Below, one piece after another: positions 1 through 8,075 of a stretch of DNA of 45,894 bases. The notes below the pieces were generated by a model. The model had not been told where the DNA came from and searched no databases. It saw nothing but the letters and a program-made list of their open reading frames with translations. Each line of letters opens with the position of its first letter. Position 1 is the stretch's first letter. Origin of the DNA: Bacteroidales bacterium (GTDB lineage Bacteria; Bacteroidota; Bacteroidia; Bacteroidales; UBA12077); contig DAOWGM010000019.1 of assembly GCA_030637515.1 (NCBI GenBank), positions 1 through 45,894 on the forward strand, given 5' to 3'. A program made the translations under genes and the position numbers.

Positions 1-509
1 GAGATTATTAAAAAATATAATGGTGTTTTAGAATCTCCTAAGCCACGAAGAACTGCACTTGTTCCATTGAATCCAAAAGATACTATTACTCCACCAATAA
101 AAATATTAAAATAAGTTGTCGCTTGTGGAAGTATTTCTTCAGGTAATTTTAGAAATCTAAAAATATCTTCGCTAAATATTATTCCAACAATACTTATAGT
201 AATAGACGCAAAGAATAAAAAAATAAATAAGGTGTCAATTGTTCTTTTTACTTTATCAATATTCTTAGCACCGAAGTATTGAGATATAACAATTGTACTT
301 CCAGATGCAATACCAATAATAAGTGAAAGAAATGCAAAGATAATGGGGAAGGAAGCGCCAACAGCAGCCAAGGCTTCTTTTCCAATAAATTTACCAACAA
401 TAATGCTATCAACAGTATTATAAAGTTGTTGAAAAACGTTTCCTAAAAGCATTGGGAGAGCAAATCTCAGAATAAGCGAGCCTTCTCTACCTGTTGTTAA
501 ATCTTTCAT
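1..509 (-). CDS. MATE family efflux transporter, N-terminal part (cut by window edge)
   Basis: The reverse strand reads from an ATG at 507-509 leftwards, without a stop, to the window edge, giving about 169 residues. The protein begins MKDLTTGREGSLILRFALPM, followed by LLGNVFQQLYNTVDSIIVGK and later GASFPIIFAFLSLIIG. This is the typical start of MATE (multi-antimicrobial extrusion) transporters, which are cytoplasmic-membrane Na+ or H+ antiporters exporting drugs or metabolites. About four membrane segments are visible. MATE proteins usually have about 450 residues, so roughly 60 percent of the gene lies outside the window. The family call is firm; the substrate cannot be read from the sequence. 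Confidence 0.9.
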   Translation of the reverse strand, partial: MKDLTTGREGSLILRFALPMLLGNVFQQLYNTVDSIIVGKFIGKEALAAVGASFPIIFAFLSLIIGIASGSTIVISQYFGAKNIDKVKRTIDTLFIFLFFASITISIVGIIFSEDIFRFLKLPEEILPQATTYFNIFIGGVIVSFGFNGTSAVLRGLGDSKTPLYFLII

Positions 510-605
510 CAAAGGGTTTTAGAATCATGCAAAACTGCCTAAATATATATTAGTATCAAAACTTTTAAATTAATAAAGTGAAACAAACTTTTTTTAATAT
601 AGTTG

Positions 606-637
606 AAAAAAATACCCCGGAATTCATTCCGAGGTAT
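606..637 (-). terminator. Intrinsic terminator downstream of tnaA
   Basis: Read on the minus strand, ATACCTCGGAA and TTCCGGGGTAT form an 11-bp stem with one G-U pair around a TGAA loop, followed at once by seven T. It sits 24 bases past the tnaA stop codon and is a classic rho-independent terminator for that gene. Confidence 0.85.
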
Positions 638-661
638 CTAATATATGAGTTTATTTTTTTA

Positions 662-2038
662 TTATATTCTTTCCAGTTCAACTGTAAAGTGTCTCATTAT
701 TGGAGCTTCATCTACAATTTTTAATCCTTTTGTAATCTGATTTTTTTTATCGAAAACATTCTTTAAAGCTACAGCAATAACATCCATATGGTTGTTAGTA
801 TAAACTCTACGAGGAATTGCTAAGCGTAATAACTCTAATGCAGGATAACGATTTTCACGAGTTTCAGGATCACGATCAGCTAGTAATGCTCCGATTTCAA
901 CTCCACGAATACCTGCTTCAAGATATAATTCAACAGCAAGTGTTTGAGCAACAAACTCTTCTTTAGGAAGATTTGGTAAGAATTTTTTAGCATCAACAAA
1001 TATAGCATGTCCACCGTAAGGTTTTTGAACAGGAATTCCGAAATTGGTAAGTCTTTGACCTAAGTATGCCACTTGATTAATTCGGGTTTCTAAATAGTCA
1101 AATTCTGTTCCTTCATCAAGACCTTGAGCTAAAGCGTTCATATCACGACCCGACATTCCACCATATGTAATATATCCTTCAAAAATGATATTAAACATAG
1201 TAGCTTTTTTAAAGATTTCTTCGCTCTTCAATCCAATAAAACCACCCATGTTAACAATAGCATCCTTCTTACTACTCATTGTCATTCCATCAGCATAAGA
1301 ATACATTTCCTTCACAATTTCCTTGATGGTTTTATTTTCACAACCTTTTTCGCGTATCTTAATAAAATAAGCATTTTCGGCAAAACGAGCAGAGTCATAA
1401 ATTACAGGAATATTATATTTGTCGGCAATTTTACGAATGCCTTTCATATTTTCAATAGATACAGGTTGTCCTCCAGATGAGTTACAAGTAACAGTAAGTA
1501 CAATAAAGGGGATTTTTTCAGGTGTATGTTCTTGAATTGTCTTTTCTAATTTTTCCAGATTCACATTTCCTTTAAATGGATGATCAATTTCAGTATCAAA
1601 AGCTTCATCAATAGTACAATCAATCGCTTTTGCTTTTCTAAATTCAATATGTCCTTTTGTAGTATCAAAGTGAGTATTTCCAGGAATAATATCACCTTCT
1701 GTAATTAAAGCTGAAAATAAAACATTTTCAGCAGCTCTACCTTGATGAGTAGGAAGAAAATATTCAAATCCTAAAAGTTCTTTTATCTGATTTTTTAATT
1801 TATAATATGATGTTGCTCCAGCATAACTTTCATCACCGATCATCATAGCCGACCATTGTTTGTCGCTCATTGCTCCGGTTCCTGAATCAGTTAACAGATC
1901 AATAAATACCTGTTCGCTTTTTAAATTAAATAAATTGTAATTCGCTTCTTTAATCCATTTCTCGCGGTCTTCACGAGTACTTTTTTTGATAGTTTCAACC
2001 ATCTTTATTTTATATGATTCTGCAAATGGAAGTTCCAT
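662..2038 (-). CDS. tnaA: Tryptophanase (tryptophan indole-lyase)
   Basis: A PLP-dependent beta-eliminating lyase that splits L-tryptophan into indole, pyruvate and ammonia in the cytoplasm. The 458-residue length is normal. Visible family marks are IDLLTDSGTGAMSD (46-59), PTHQGRAAENV (96-106), the PLP-binding lysine in MSSKKDA (second Lys, K258), and GGHAIFVDA. The close relative is tyrosine phenol-lyase. There, the substrate-binding Arg (Arg381 in Citrobacter numbering) lies in MERG, whereas here the same place reads VEIG (I382), as in tryptophanases, so tryptophanase is preferred. The protein starts MELPFAES, much like the Bacteroides enzyme. It stands alone, with its own terminator (606-637) and a long structured leader (2039-2206) that suggests regulation after transcription starts. 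No tnaB permease is adjacent. Confidence 0.95.
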   Translation of the reverse strand: MELPFAESYKIKMVETIKKSTREDREKWIKEANYNLFNLKSEQVFIDLLTDSGTGAMSDKQWSAMMIGDESYAGATSYYKLKNQIKELLGFEYFLPTHQGRAAENVLFSALITEGDIIPGNTHFDTTKGHIEFRKAKAIDCTIDEAFDTEIDHPFKGNVNLEKLEKTIQEHTPEKIPFIVLTVTCNSSGGQPVSIENMKGIRKIADKYNIPVIYDSARFAENAYFIKIREKGCENKTIKEIVKEMYSYADGMTMSSKKDAIVNMGGFIGLKSEEIFKKATMFNIIFEGYITYGGMSGRDMNALAQGLDEGTEFDYLETRINQVAYLGQRLTNFGIPVQKPYGGHAIFVDAKKFLPNLPKEEFVAQTLAVELYLEAGIRGVEIGALLADRDPETRENRYPALELLRLAIPRRVYTNNHMDVIAVALKNVFDKKNQITKGLKIVDEAPIMRHFTVELERI

Positions 2039-2206
2039 AATATATAATTTTAATAATTTAATAAATTGAGAATATTATAAGAATAGAGAGAATGCTCTCT
2101 ATAGAGATTCATTAGAAGTGATACGAATCTCTCTTTTTAATGTTTATATAAACATGTTTTGCTGAATGCAACATAACCGATTCTTTTATTCAGTTAATTC
2201 TGAATT
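2039..2206 (-). promoter_or_regulatory. tnaA 5' leader with two adjacent hairpins
   Basis: If transcription starts just downstream of the -7 box at 2213-2220, the tnaA mRNA carries about 165 untranslated bases. They contain a perfect 8-bp stem with a 4-base loop (2083-2102: ATAGAGAG, AATG, CTCTCTAT) and, touching it, a second perfect 8-bp stem (2103-2110 AGAGATTC with 2125-2132 GAATCTCT, 14-base loop). AGAGAG at 2085-2090 can instead pair with CTCTCT at 2129-2134, so the two hairpins and a long-range structure exclude each other. Such switching is typical of attenuators, but neither hairpin is followed by a T run. Regulation here is inferred, not shown. Confidence 0.5.
2112..2174 (-). CDS. 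Possible 20-residue leader peptide upstream of tnaA
   Basis: Within the tnaA leader an ATG at 2172-2174 opens a 20-codon frame, MLHSAKHVYINIKKRDSYHF, whose TAA stop (2112-2114) lies in the loop of the promoter-proximal hairpin. Its position resembles tnaC of Escherichia coli, but it has no tryptophan codon and none of the TnaC residues known to matter, and no clear ribosome binding site. It may be a chance frame. Its only support is position and its overlap with the hairpin. Confidence 0.2.
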   Translation of the reverse strand: MLHSAKHVYINIKKRDSYHF

Positions 2207-2212
2207 TCTGTA

Positions 2213-2220
2213 CAAATATA
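2213..2220 (-). promoter_or_regulatory. -7 box of a Bacteroidota promoter for tnaA
   Basis: The minus strand reads TATATTTG, an exact match to the Bacteroidota -7 consensus TAnnTTTG, pointing at tnaA. The triplet 19 bases upstream is ATG rather than TTG, so the -33 element is weak, which would fit a regulated promoter. It lies back to back with the plus-strand box at 2252-2259. Confidence 0.5.
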
Positions 2221-2251
2221 CGAGTTTCTTAAATAATTGCATAAAATTAAA

Positions 2252-2259
2252 TATTTTTG
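2252..2259 (+). promoter_or_regulatory. -7 box candidate for the DUF3078 gene
   Basis: TATTTTTG matches the Bacteroidota -7 consensus TAnnTTTG and lies 53 bases before the start of the DUF3078 gene. No convincing TTG is seen 19-21 bases upstream. Confidence 0.35.
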
Positions 2260-2312
2260 TACTGATAAAATATTCCGATAAATTGTCAATGCATTGTAAA
2301 TCAAGATTGTAA

Positions 2313-3902
2313 ATGTTTAAGCGGCTTTTGTATATAATTTTTATTTCTGGAATTTATTTAACATCATTTTCGCAGAATTCGAAACATGACTCACTTATTG
2401 TAGTAGAAGATTCAAGTCTATTAGACTCAATTGAGTATGAGTTAGTTCAAGACACTATAAGGAATATATTGAATATTACCGAAGATCAATTTAATGATAC
2501 TATTGTTGTGATTGATACAATCTCAAGTGAGTTGAATTATCAAAAGATAATGGCATTCAAGGATTCAATTTCATTTGAAGAATTAGATACTGTTCATTAC
2601 ATTATTTACAACGTGGATAAAATCTTTGCTGAAGATTCCATTGTTTTTTCTGATTCTATAAAACAAGCCATAAATAAATTAACAGAATTTATACAAAGTC
2701 AGAATATTAAACCAATAATTACATATTTAGAGTCAGAAATTAAAGATTCATCTCTATTTAAAATGGATGAATATGTATTTGATGCTGTTCAATATTTAAT
2801 TAGGAGTATTCCTGAGGATTCCATCAAAATTCTATTTACAAATGCAGAGAACGATTCGGTTTTAATTGCAGCTAAAGAAAGTGAGTCAGATTCAGCTCTT
2901 TTTAAACTGTACGATAATCGTGGTGAGGTTGCAGTTTTATGGATAAAAAAGAATAAACAGAGTAATATAGATATATCTCTTGAAGACGGATTTTATTTAG
3001 AGAAAACAAAACGTCGTAGTCTTGTTGAACAAAGGTTTGATGTAAATATGGAAGATCCTGAATTAAAAGATGTTGAAATGGTGAATGTTATTATTCCTAT
3101 ATGGAAATTTGAAGGGCTGGCAGATATAAAATTTAATCAGGGTTATATATCACCATCATGGGCAGAAGGAGGAGAGAATAGCTTATCAGCGTTATCAGTT
3201 TTAAAATACAGTGCTGATTATACTTATGGAAAAAAACGAGATTTGGATACAGATATTGAATACAGATTAGGCTATCTGAAAGCGGGAGATAATGACCTGC
3301 AGAAAAATGATGATAAATTTGAAATTAATGTCAAGTATGGACGCTCTGCATTTAATAATTGGTATTATAGTGGTTTGCTGAATTTTAAGACACAGCTTTT
3401 AAAAGGTTATGATAATTCAAATGATACTTCAATTAAAGTCTCGGAATTTTTATCACCGGCATATATGATTTTTTCTTTAGGTCTTGATTATAAGCCAAGT
3501 AGTAAATTGACTATTCTGTTTTCTCCACTTACTTCAAAATTTACAATTGTTGCTGATACAGTGAATTATGACCAGACAAGATTTGGTGTTGGGAATAATG
3601 AAATGATCAGGAAAGAAGTAGGAGCATATATTAAGGCAATTTCAAAGATCAAATTCAGAGAAATTATTATGCTTGAAAACAAGGTCAATTTCTTTACGAA
3701 TTACACAGAGGATCCTCAGAATATAGATGTAGACTGGGAAACTAATTTAGTGGTTAGTTTAACAGAGTATATAAAAATGTCGGTAAATGCACATTTTATT
3801 TACGATAATGATGTTGCTTTTATTGATAAGGATGGAAATGAGAGAGGAGCCAGAGCTCAGTTCAAAGAATTATTTGGAATAGGTTTTACATATAGTTTCT
3901 AA
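2313..3902 (+). CDS. DUF3078 outer-membrane protein with long N-terminal extension
   Basis: The 529-residue protein starts with a signal peptide (MFKRLLYIIFISGIYLTSFS, cleaved near residue 20). Residues from about 265 to the end carry the DUF3078 pattern: NQGYISPSWAEGGENSLSAL, alternating short strands with aromatic residues (SAFNNWYYSGLLNFKTQ), KLTILFSPLTSKFTIVAD, and NKVNFFTNYTEDPQNIDVDW. The protein ends in Phe (FTYSF), as outer-membrane barrels do. DUF3078 proteins are predicted Bacteroidota outer-membrane beta-barrels of unknown function. Residues 25-240 are an acidic, Asp-Ser-rich extension with no domain I recognise; most DUF3078 proteins I know of are markedly shorter. The 3' end overlaps the convergent acyltransferase gene by the stop codons only. 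Confidence 0.85.
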   Translation: MFKRLLYIIFISGIYLTSFSQNSKHDSLIVVEDSSLLDSIEYELVQDTIRNILNITEDQFNDTIVVIDTISSELNYQKIMAFKDSISFEELDTVHYIIYNVDKIFAEDSIVFSDSIKQAINKLTEFIQSQNIKPIITYLESEIKDSSLFKMDEYVFDAVQYLIRSIPEDSIKILFTNAENDSVLIAAKESESDSALFKLYDNRGEVAVLWIKKNKQSNIDISLEDGFYLEKTKRRSLVEQRFDVNMEDPELKDVEMVNVIIPIWKFEGLADIKFNQGYISPSWAEGGENSLSALSVLKYSADYTYGKKRDLDTDIEYRLGYLKAGDNDLQKNDDKFEINVKYGRSAFNNWYYSGLLNFKTQLLKGYDNSNDTSIKVSEFLSPAYMIFSLGLDYKPSSKLTILFSPLTSKFTIVADTVNYDQTRFGVGNNEMIRKEVGAYIKAISKIKFREIIMLENKVNFFTNYTEDPQNIDVDWETNLVVSLTEYIKMSVNAHFIYDNDVAFIDKDGNERGARAQFKELFGIGFTYSF

Positions 3903-4783
3903 GCATTAGGAATATCACTTCTTTTTTTCTTCCATCTCTTATGCGACCAAAGCCAGTTTTCAGGCTTATCATTCAGAATCTGTTCAAGTTTTTTCATATA
4001 TAATTCTGTAAGTTCACCTTCCTTAAGCTCAAGCGGATTTTCCGTAAGAATCTCTATTGTTACCTCATAATATCCACGTTTAACTCTTTGTGTATTTAAA
4101 AATATTACCGGATAATTATTAATTCTTGCATGTTTTTCTGGTCCATGCAAACATGCAGTATCCTGGTTCATGAAATTAACCCAAATAGCTTCTCGCATAT
4201 TTGTAGGACTTTGATCAGCAACCATAACAAACAAACAAGTCTGGTCTTTAAATAATTGAAATGTTTCGGGAGTGTTTTTAAAGGATCTAAGTAAAGTTCC
4301 GTTTTCTGCTCTTATTCGCTTTATAAAGCTATCGATATATTTATTTGACAAAGGTTTATAAAATCCAATTGCTCTATGTTTAATTTGTAAATTACCTATT
4401 GTTGCACCCCATTCCCAGTTTCCGTAATGTGCCGCTACACCAATTACACTTTGTTTCTTTTCAAAAAAATCATTCAGAACTTCAGGATTTGTAATAATAA
4501 AACGTTTTGAGAGTTTCTTGCTTGATAAAGTAAACCCTTTAATGCTTTCAACTAGAATATCCGAAATATTTTTATATGTTCCTTTTATAATCTTCTTGAT
4601 TTCTTTTTTGTCTTTCTCAGGAAATGAATTATTTAGATTTTTAACTATAACCTTTTTTCGATAATTAAATACGTGGTGAAATAAAAATGATAAAAAATCT
4701 GAGAAGGCATAGAAAATCCAAAATGGAATTAAATAAATTAAATAAATCGAAAATAGAAATATGAGATAAATAAAGTATTGCAT
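3899..4783 (-). CDS. Lysophospholipid/lipid A acyltransferase, LpxL/HtrB family
   Basis: A 294-residue inner-membrane enzyme of the bacterial lipid A biosynthesis acyltransferase family, which transfers a secondary acyl chain to the lipid A precursor. A hydrophobic N-terminal segment (1-36) anchors it. The catalytic HX4E motif is visible as HYGNWE (H119, E124), followed by the family's VMVADQSPT and, near the C-terminus, NWLWSHKRWK, the usual W-x-HxRW ending. The family call is secure. Whether it acts as LpxL/LpxM on lipid A or makes aminolipids, as some Bacteroidota relatives do, cannot be told from sequence. LpxB (13578) and a PagL-like deacylase (15445) are in the same window. Confidence 0.9.
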   Translation of the reverse strand: MQYFIYLIFLFSIYLIYLIPFWIFYAFSDFLSFLFHHVFNYRKKVIVKNLNNSFPEKDKKEIKKIIKGTYKNISDILVESIKGFTLSSKKLSKRFIITNPEVLNDFFEKKQSVIGVAAHYGNWEWGATIGNLQIKHRAIGFYKPLSNKYIDSFIKRIRAENGTLLRSFKNTPETFQLFKDQTCLFVMVADQSPTNMREAIWVNFMNQDTACLHGPEKHARINNYPVIFLNTQRVKRGYYEVTIEILTENPLELKEGELTELYMKKLEQILNDKPENWLWSHKRWKKKRSDIPNA

Positions 4784-4825
4784 TTCTTTTTTTTAGGATG
4801 CGAATATAATAAAAAGTGAATAGGT

Positions 4826-5965
4826 TTAGTCTGTTTTATTGATAAGCTTAAGGTATTTTTGATATAATTGGGATTTAAATTTTTCTGCTTCCAAAAGTCT
4901 TTCTTTATATTCAGTTCTGCTTTCACCAGAGCTCTTTGGATCAAATAATCTGCAATTTTCAAGCTCGTTTTGAAATTCATTGTTATAGTAATAATCAATA
5001 AGAATTTCAGGATGTATTTCCCAAATATTAATAGTATTATCACTTGAACCACTAATAATATAATGGTTGTCAGGACTAATGTCAATATCGTTTACTGGTA
5101 AGCTATGTCCAATATATGTATGAATCTGTTCACCATTTTCCACATCCCAAAGCCGAACCGTAGCATCATATGAGCCAGAAACTAAAAACTTATCATTATT
5201 GCTAAATTTTATACTCATAACACTACGCTCATGCTTTGTTAAGGCATGAATGATTTCCATTTTCTCTATATCCCAAATTTTTATAGTGTTATCGCGTGAA
5301 GCACTGGCTAAGTATTTCCCGTTATGACTAAATCTAAGTGAATATATATTACTTCCATGGGCAGGAATCGAATGAATAAGCTCAAAATTGTCAAAAGTAT
5401 AAATTTCAATTGTTCCGTCTTGTGTTCCACATGCGATAAAATTATTTGAAATAGAGTAAGCTACCGCTAAAACGCTTTTTTTATCGTTCTCAAAAACATG
5501 AATTGTTTCACCTTCTAAAATATCCCATAATCTGAAACTATTGTCAAAAGAGCCGCTAACCAAATACTGACCATTTTTAGAAATGCCAACAGACCAAACA
5601 GCAGTTGAATGACCTAACAATGATTTAATATAAGTTCCGTCTTCTTGCCAAATTTTTATGGAGTTATCGCCTCCGCTTACTATATAATTTCCATCATGAG
5701 TATATGTAAGCTCATATATTGTTGCATGATGCTTTTGAAGTGTATTAATTACTTCAAAGGTTTTAAAATCCCAAATTTTTATGGATTCGTCTTTCGATCC
5801 ACTAATAAACTGGCTCCCGTCATGATTAAATGCAACAGAATAAACTTGATCAGTGTGATCTTTAATGGTTTTGATTAGATTTTCATCTTTTTGAGCAAAA
5901 AGAGAATCTGACATTATTGAGAATACCAGAAAATAAAATAAAATGCAGAATTTATTAATTCGCAT
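4826..5965 (-). CDS. Secreted seven-bladed WD40 repeat protein
   Basis: The 379-residue protein has a signal peptide (about 1-24, ending SDSLFA before QKDE) and seven WD40 repeats, ending in IKIWD, IKIWQ, FRLWD, IEIYT, IKIWD, VRLWD and INIWE, each with the GH/SGS-D pattern. Together these make a complete seven-bladed propeller. About 65 C-terminal residues (LFDPKSSGESRTEYKERLLE onward) form a charged helical tail also seen on other Bacteroidota WD40 proteins. It should be exported to the periplasm or cell surface and act as a binding scaffold; the partner is unknown. The next upstream gene on the same strand begins 24 bases away and may be co-transcribed. Confidence 0.88.
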   Translation of the reverse strand: MRINKFCILFYFLVFSIMSDSLFAQKDENLIKTIKDHTDQVYSVAFNHDGSQFISGSKDESIKIWDFKTFEVINTLQKHHATIYELTYTHDGNYIVSGGDNSIKIWQEDGTYIKSLLGHSTAVWSVGISKNGQYLVSGSFDNSFRLWDILEGETIHVFENDKKSVLAVAYSISNNFIACGTQDGTIEIYTFDNFELIHSIPAHGSNIYSLRFSHNGKYLASASRDNTIKIWDIEKMEIIHALTKHERSVMSIKFSNNDKFLVSGSYDATVRLWDVENGEQIHTYIGHSLPVNDIDISPDNHYIISGSSDNTINIWEIHPEILIDYYYNNEFQNELENCRLFDPKSSGESRTEYKERLLEAEKFKSQLYQKYLKLINKTD

Positions 5966-5989
5966 AGCAAAAGTATTTTTTTGAAAATC

Positions 5990-6397
5990 TTACCTGCCTT
6001 TATCAATGAAGTATTTGGCAACAATTATTCCGCAGGCTAATGTTCCTCCTACTGCAATGCCCAGATTTACGCTGGTTGCACTATTACTTGTGAAATTTTC
6101 AGGATCGTTTGTCAGAATAAGTGTGGCAGTAGCAATAGCTAATCCACCGGCAACGTAAAGCATCAAATCGTCTGATTTCTTTTTTCTTCTTCTTTTTGTA
6201 AGATAAGTATAATCAAGAGAATTCGTTGTTTCCAGATTTATAACCTGAAACTTAAATTGTTGGTAGTTATTATTAAGCTTAACTTCAGATGTATTATAAT
6301 TATTTAAAAGCAATGCATTATTTGATGCTCCCGGACTTAGCGAATATGAAAGCTTGAAAAATAAAATGCAAAACGTAAATATTATAATCTTCTTCAT
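5990..6397 (-). CDS. Small membrane/exported protein of unknown function
   Basis: From the ATG at 6395-6397 it codes for 135 residues: a signal peptide (MKKIIIFTFCILFFKLSYS), a polar stretch rich in Asn, a basic cluster (TKRRRKKKSDD, about 68-78) and two hydrophobic segments (LMLYVAGGLAIATATLIL and VNLGIAVGGTLACGIIVA) joined by a short loop. The reading frame is open further upstream (to 6490), but the promoter at 6436-6468 lies in that part and the signal peptide begins at 6397, so the shorter form is chosen. I do not recognise a family. The gene lies 24 bases upstream of the WD40 gene and may be its operon partner. Confidence 0.6.
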   Translation of the reverse strand: MKKIIIFTFCILFFKLSYSLSPGASNNALLLNNYNTSEVKLNNNYQQFKFQVINLETTNSLDYTYLTKRRRKKKSDDLMLYVAGGLAIATATLILTNDPENFTSNSATSVNLGIAVGGTLACGIIVAKYFIDKGR

Positions 6398-6435
6398 CCT
6401 TGTTACTCTTTTAAAGCGAAAAAATACATTTAAAC

Positions 6436-6468
6436 CAAAACTACTATAAAAAGCCTTAAAATACCAAA
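6436..6468 (-). promoter_or_regulatory. Promoter for the small membrane protein (and perhaps the WD40 gene)
   Basis: On the minus strand TTTG (6465-6468), 21 bases, then TAGTTTTG (6436-6443), matching the Bacteroidota -33/-7 pair. The expected start of transcription is about 30 bases before the ATG at 6397. Confidence 0.55.
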
Positions 6469-6592
6469 CTTTAAAGGTAATAATTATCAACTATTTATAA
6501 TCCTTTACAGAGGTTTATTACGTAAATATGTTGAAAAAATCCTTGAATCTTTAAAGTTTGTTGATTAAAGCGATGCAAATATAAAATTAAAT

Positions 6593-7477
6593 CTAAAACC
6601 ACATATCAATTGCAAGTTCAGTAATTATAAAAGCAGCAAAAATTACACTTGCTATTCCGTTTGTAGTAAAAAATGCGATATTAATCTTACTTAAATCGTT
6701 TGGCTTTACTAAGGTATGCTGATAAAAAAGTAAACCAATAAATATGAATGATCCAATCCAATATAGAATTCCAAATTGGCCAAAATAACCGGCAAATATT
6801 GTAATTAACGCCGTAATAGTATGCAATAAGTTTGATGCTGATAAAGCTCCTCTTTTACCAAAAAAAACAGGAAAAGACTTTAGCTCTTCTTCTTTGTCAA
6901 AATCCAGATCTTGTAAAGCATAAATTATATCGAAACCACTTACCCAAAGCAATACTACAAATGAATATAAAATAGGAAGTAAGGCAAACTCACCGGTTAC
7001 TGCCAAATAAGCTCCAATAGGAGCAAGGGATAATCCTAAGCCAAGAACTAAATGGCATAATGCGGTGAACTTTTTAGTTATGCTGTAACCTAAAATTATT
7101 AGCAAGGCAAAAGGTGATAATCTGAATGTTAAGGTATTTATAAAATAAGTAGTAGCAATAAGAAGTATTGAATTTATGATAACAAATAACAAAGCCGATT
7201 TGGCTTTAATAATTCCAGCAGGAATCTCACGAATTGCCGTTCTTGGATTTTTTATATCAATTTCTCGATCAATAAAACGATTAAATGCCATTGCTGCATT
7301 GCGGGCAAATACCATGCACAGAATCACAAATACAAATAATTTCCATTCAAACTCTATTCCCGTTTGGTGCAATGCTAAAAAGTATCCGATTAAGGCAAAA
7401 GGCATTGCGAAAATAGTGTGACTGAATTTTACTAACGATAGGTAGTTTTTAACTTTCTTTCTTGTTTTCTTTATCAT
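6593..7477 (-). CDS. mqnP: UbiA-family prenyltransferase, probably MqnP of the futalosine menaquinone pathway
   Basis: A 294-residue polytopic membrane prenyltransferase with about eight or nine hydrophobic segments. Both Mg-diphosphate binding motifs are present: NRFIDREID (N66, D70, D74) and DLDFD (D190, D194). It belongs to the 4-hydroxybenzoate polyprenyltransferase-like group (UbiA) that in organisms lacking ubiquinone serves the futalosine route to menaquinone (MqnP). Ubiquinone is not expected in a Bacteroidota, and mqnA is 20 kb away in this window, so MqnP is the favoured assignment. The macro-domain gene starts 43 bases upstream on the same strand, followed by pheT, so co-transcription with pheT is possible. 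No promoter is seen directly before it. Confidence 0.8.
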   Translation of the reverse strand: MIKKTRKKVKNYLSLVKFSHTIFAMPFALIGYFLALHQTGIEFEWKLFVFVILCMVFARNAAMAFNRFIDREIDIKNPRTAIREIPAGIIKAKSALLFVIINSILLIATTYFINTLTFRLSPFALLIILGYSITKKFTALCHLVLGLGLSLAPIGAYLAVTGEFALLPILYSFVVLLWVSGFDIIYALQDLDFDKEEELKSFPVFFGKRGALSASNLLHTITALITIFAGYFGQFGILYWIGSFIFIGLLFYQHTLVKPNDLSKINIAFFTTNGIASVIFAAFIITELAIDMWF

Positions 7478-7519
7478 TCTGTATAAATAACAATGAGCAT
7501 CTTTAAATGCTCATCAGAT

Positions 7520-8038
7520 CTATTCAAGTGTTAATTGTATGAGTTTTTCTTTATAAATATCAAAATTCTCTTCATCAAAGCAAACAAAGTAAACGGTTTT
7601 TAGTTCTTTTTGATCCTTTAAAAATTTATCAACTGTGCGAATTGCAATACCAGCAGCCATTGTTTTTGGAAAACGATAAACTCCGGTACTAATATTAGGG
7701 AAGGCAATAGTTTTTAGCTTTTTAGCCTTGGCAATATTTAAACTATTTAAATAGCATCCGGCTAATAATTCTGTCTCGTTTTTATCACCCCCACGCCAAA
7801 TAGGACCTACAGTATGGATAATATATTTTGCCGATAAATGATATGATTTTGTTATTTTAGCTTCACCGGTTTCGCAACCATCTAATGTCTTGCATTCTTC
7901 CAATAAATCAGGACCTGCAGAGCGATGAATTGCACCGTCAACACCACCACCACCTAATAATGATTTGTTGGCTGCATTTACTATTGCATCAACCTTCATT
8001 TTGGTTATATCACCTCGTACAAGTTCAATTTGGGGCAT
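7520..8038 (-). CDS. Macro domain protein, YmdB-like O-acetyl-ADP-ribose deacetylase
   Basis: A 172-residue single macro domain. It shows the ADP-ribose-binding signatures [18 protein letters not shown] (D10, N24), [10 protein letters not shown] (D34, in the catalytic loop of MacroD/YmdB types), YIIHTVGP, and [10 protein letters not shown], the phosphate-binding loop. Known relatives remove acetyl from O-acetyl-ADP-ribose and mono-ADP-ribose from protein side chains in the cytoplasm; both key residues N24 and D34 are in place. It lies 37 bases downstream of pheT and 42 bases upstream of the prenyltransferase, all on minus, probably as a run-on transcript. No ADP-ribosyltransferase or sirtuin is nearby. 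Confidence 0.92.
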   Translation of the reverse strand: MPQIELVRGDITKMKVDAIVNAANKSLLGGGGVDGAIHRSAGPDLLEECKTLDGCETGEAKITKSYHLSAKYIIHTVGPIWRGGDKNETELLAGCYLNSLNIAKAKKLKTIAFPNISTGVYRFPKTMAAGIAIRTVDKFLKDQKELKTVYFVCFDEENFDIYKEKLIQLTLE

Positions 8039-8075
8039 TAGTTAAGATGTTAGATGTTAAACTTTTAACTTTAAA

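Noticed and set aside
662-2038. Tyrosine phenol-lyase instead of tryptophanase
   Set aside because: The substrate-specific Arg of tyrosine phenol-lyase is Ile382 here (VEIG rather than MERG), and the protein is closest in pattern to Bacteroides tryptophanase.
4738-5085. 115-codon open frame on minus overlapping the WD40 gene
   Set aside because: It lies out of frame within the WD40 C-terminus and reads as low-complexity Ile/Lys/Leu-rich sequence without any family pattern.
5966-5975. TACTTTTG as a -7 box for the WD40 gene (minus strand 5968-5975)
   Set aside because: It ends two bases before the start codon, so transcription would begin inside the coding region and remove the signal peptide.
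8039-8075. Short AGATGTTA/TTAAAC-type repeats between pheT and the macro gene
   Set aside because: Too short and low in complexity to separate from chance in such an AT-rich gap; no second matching copy was found in the window.
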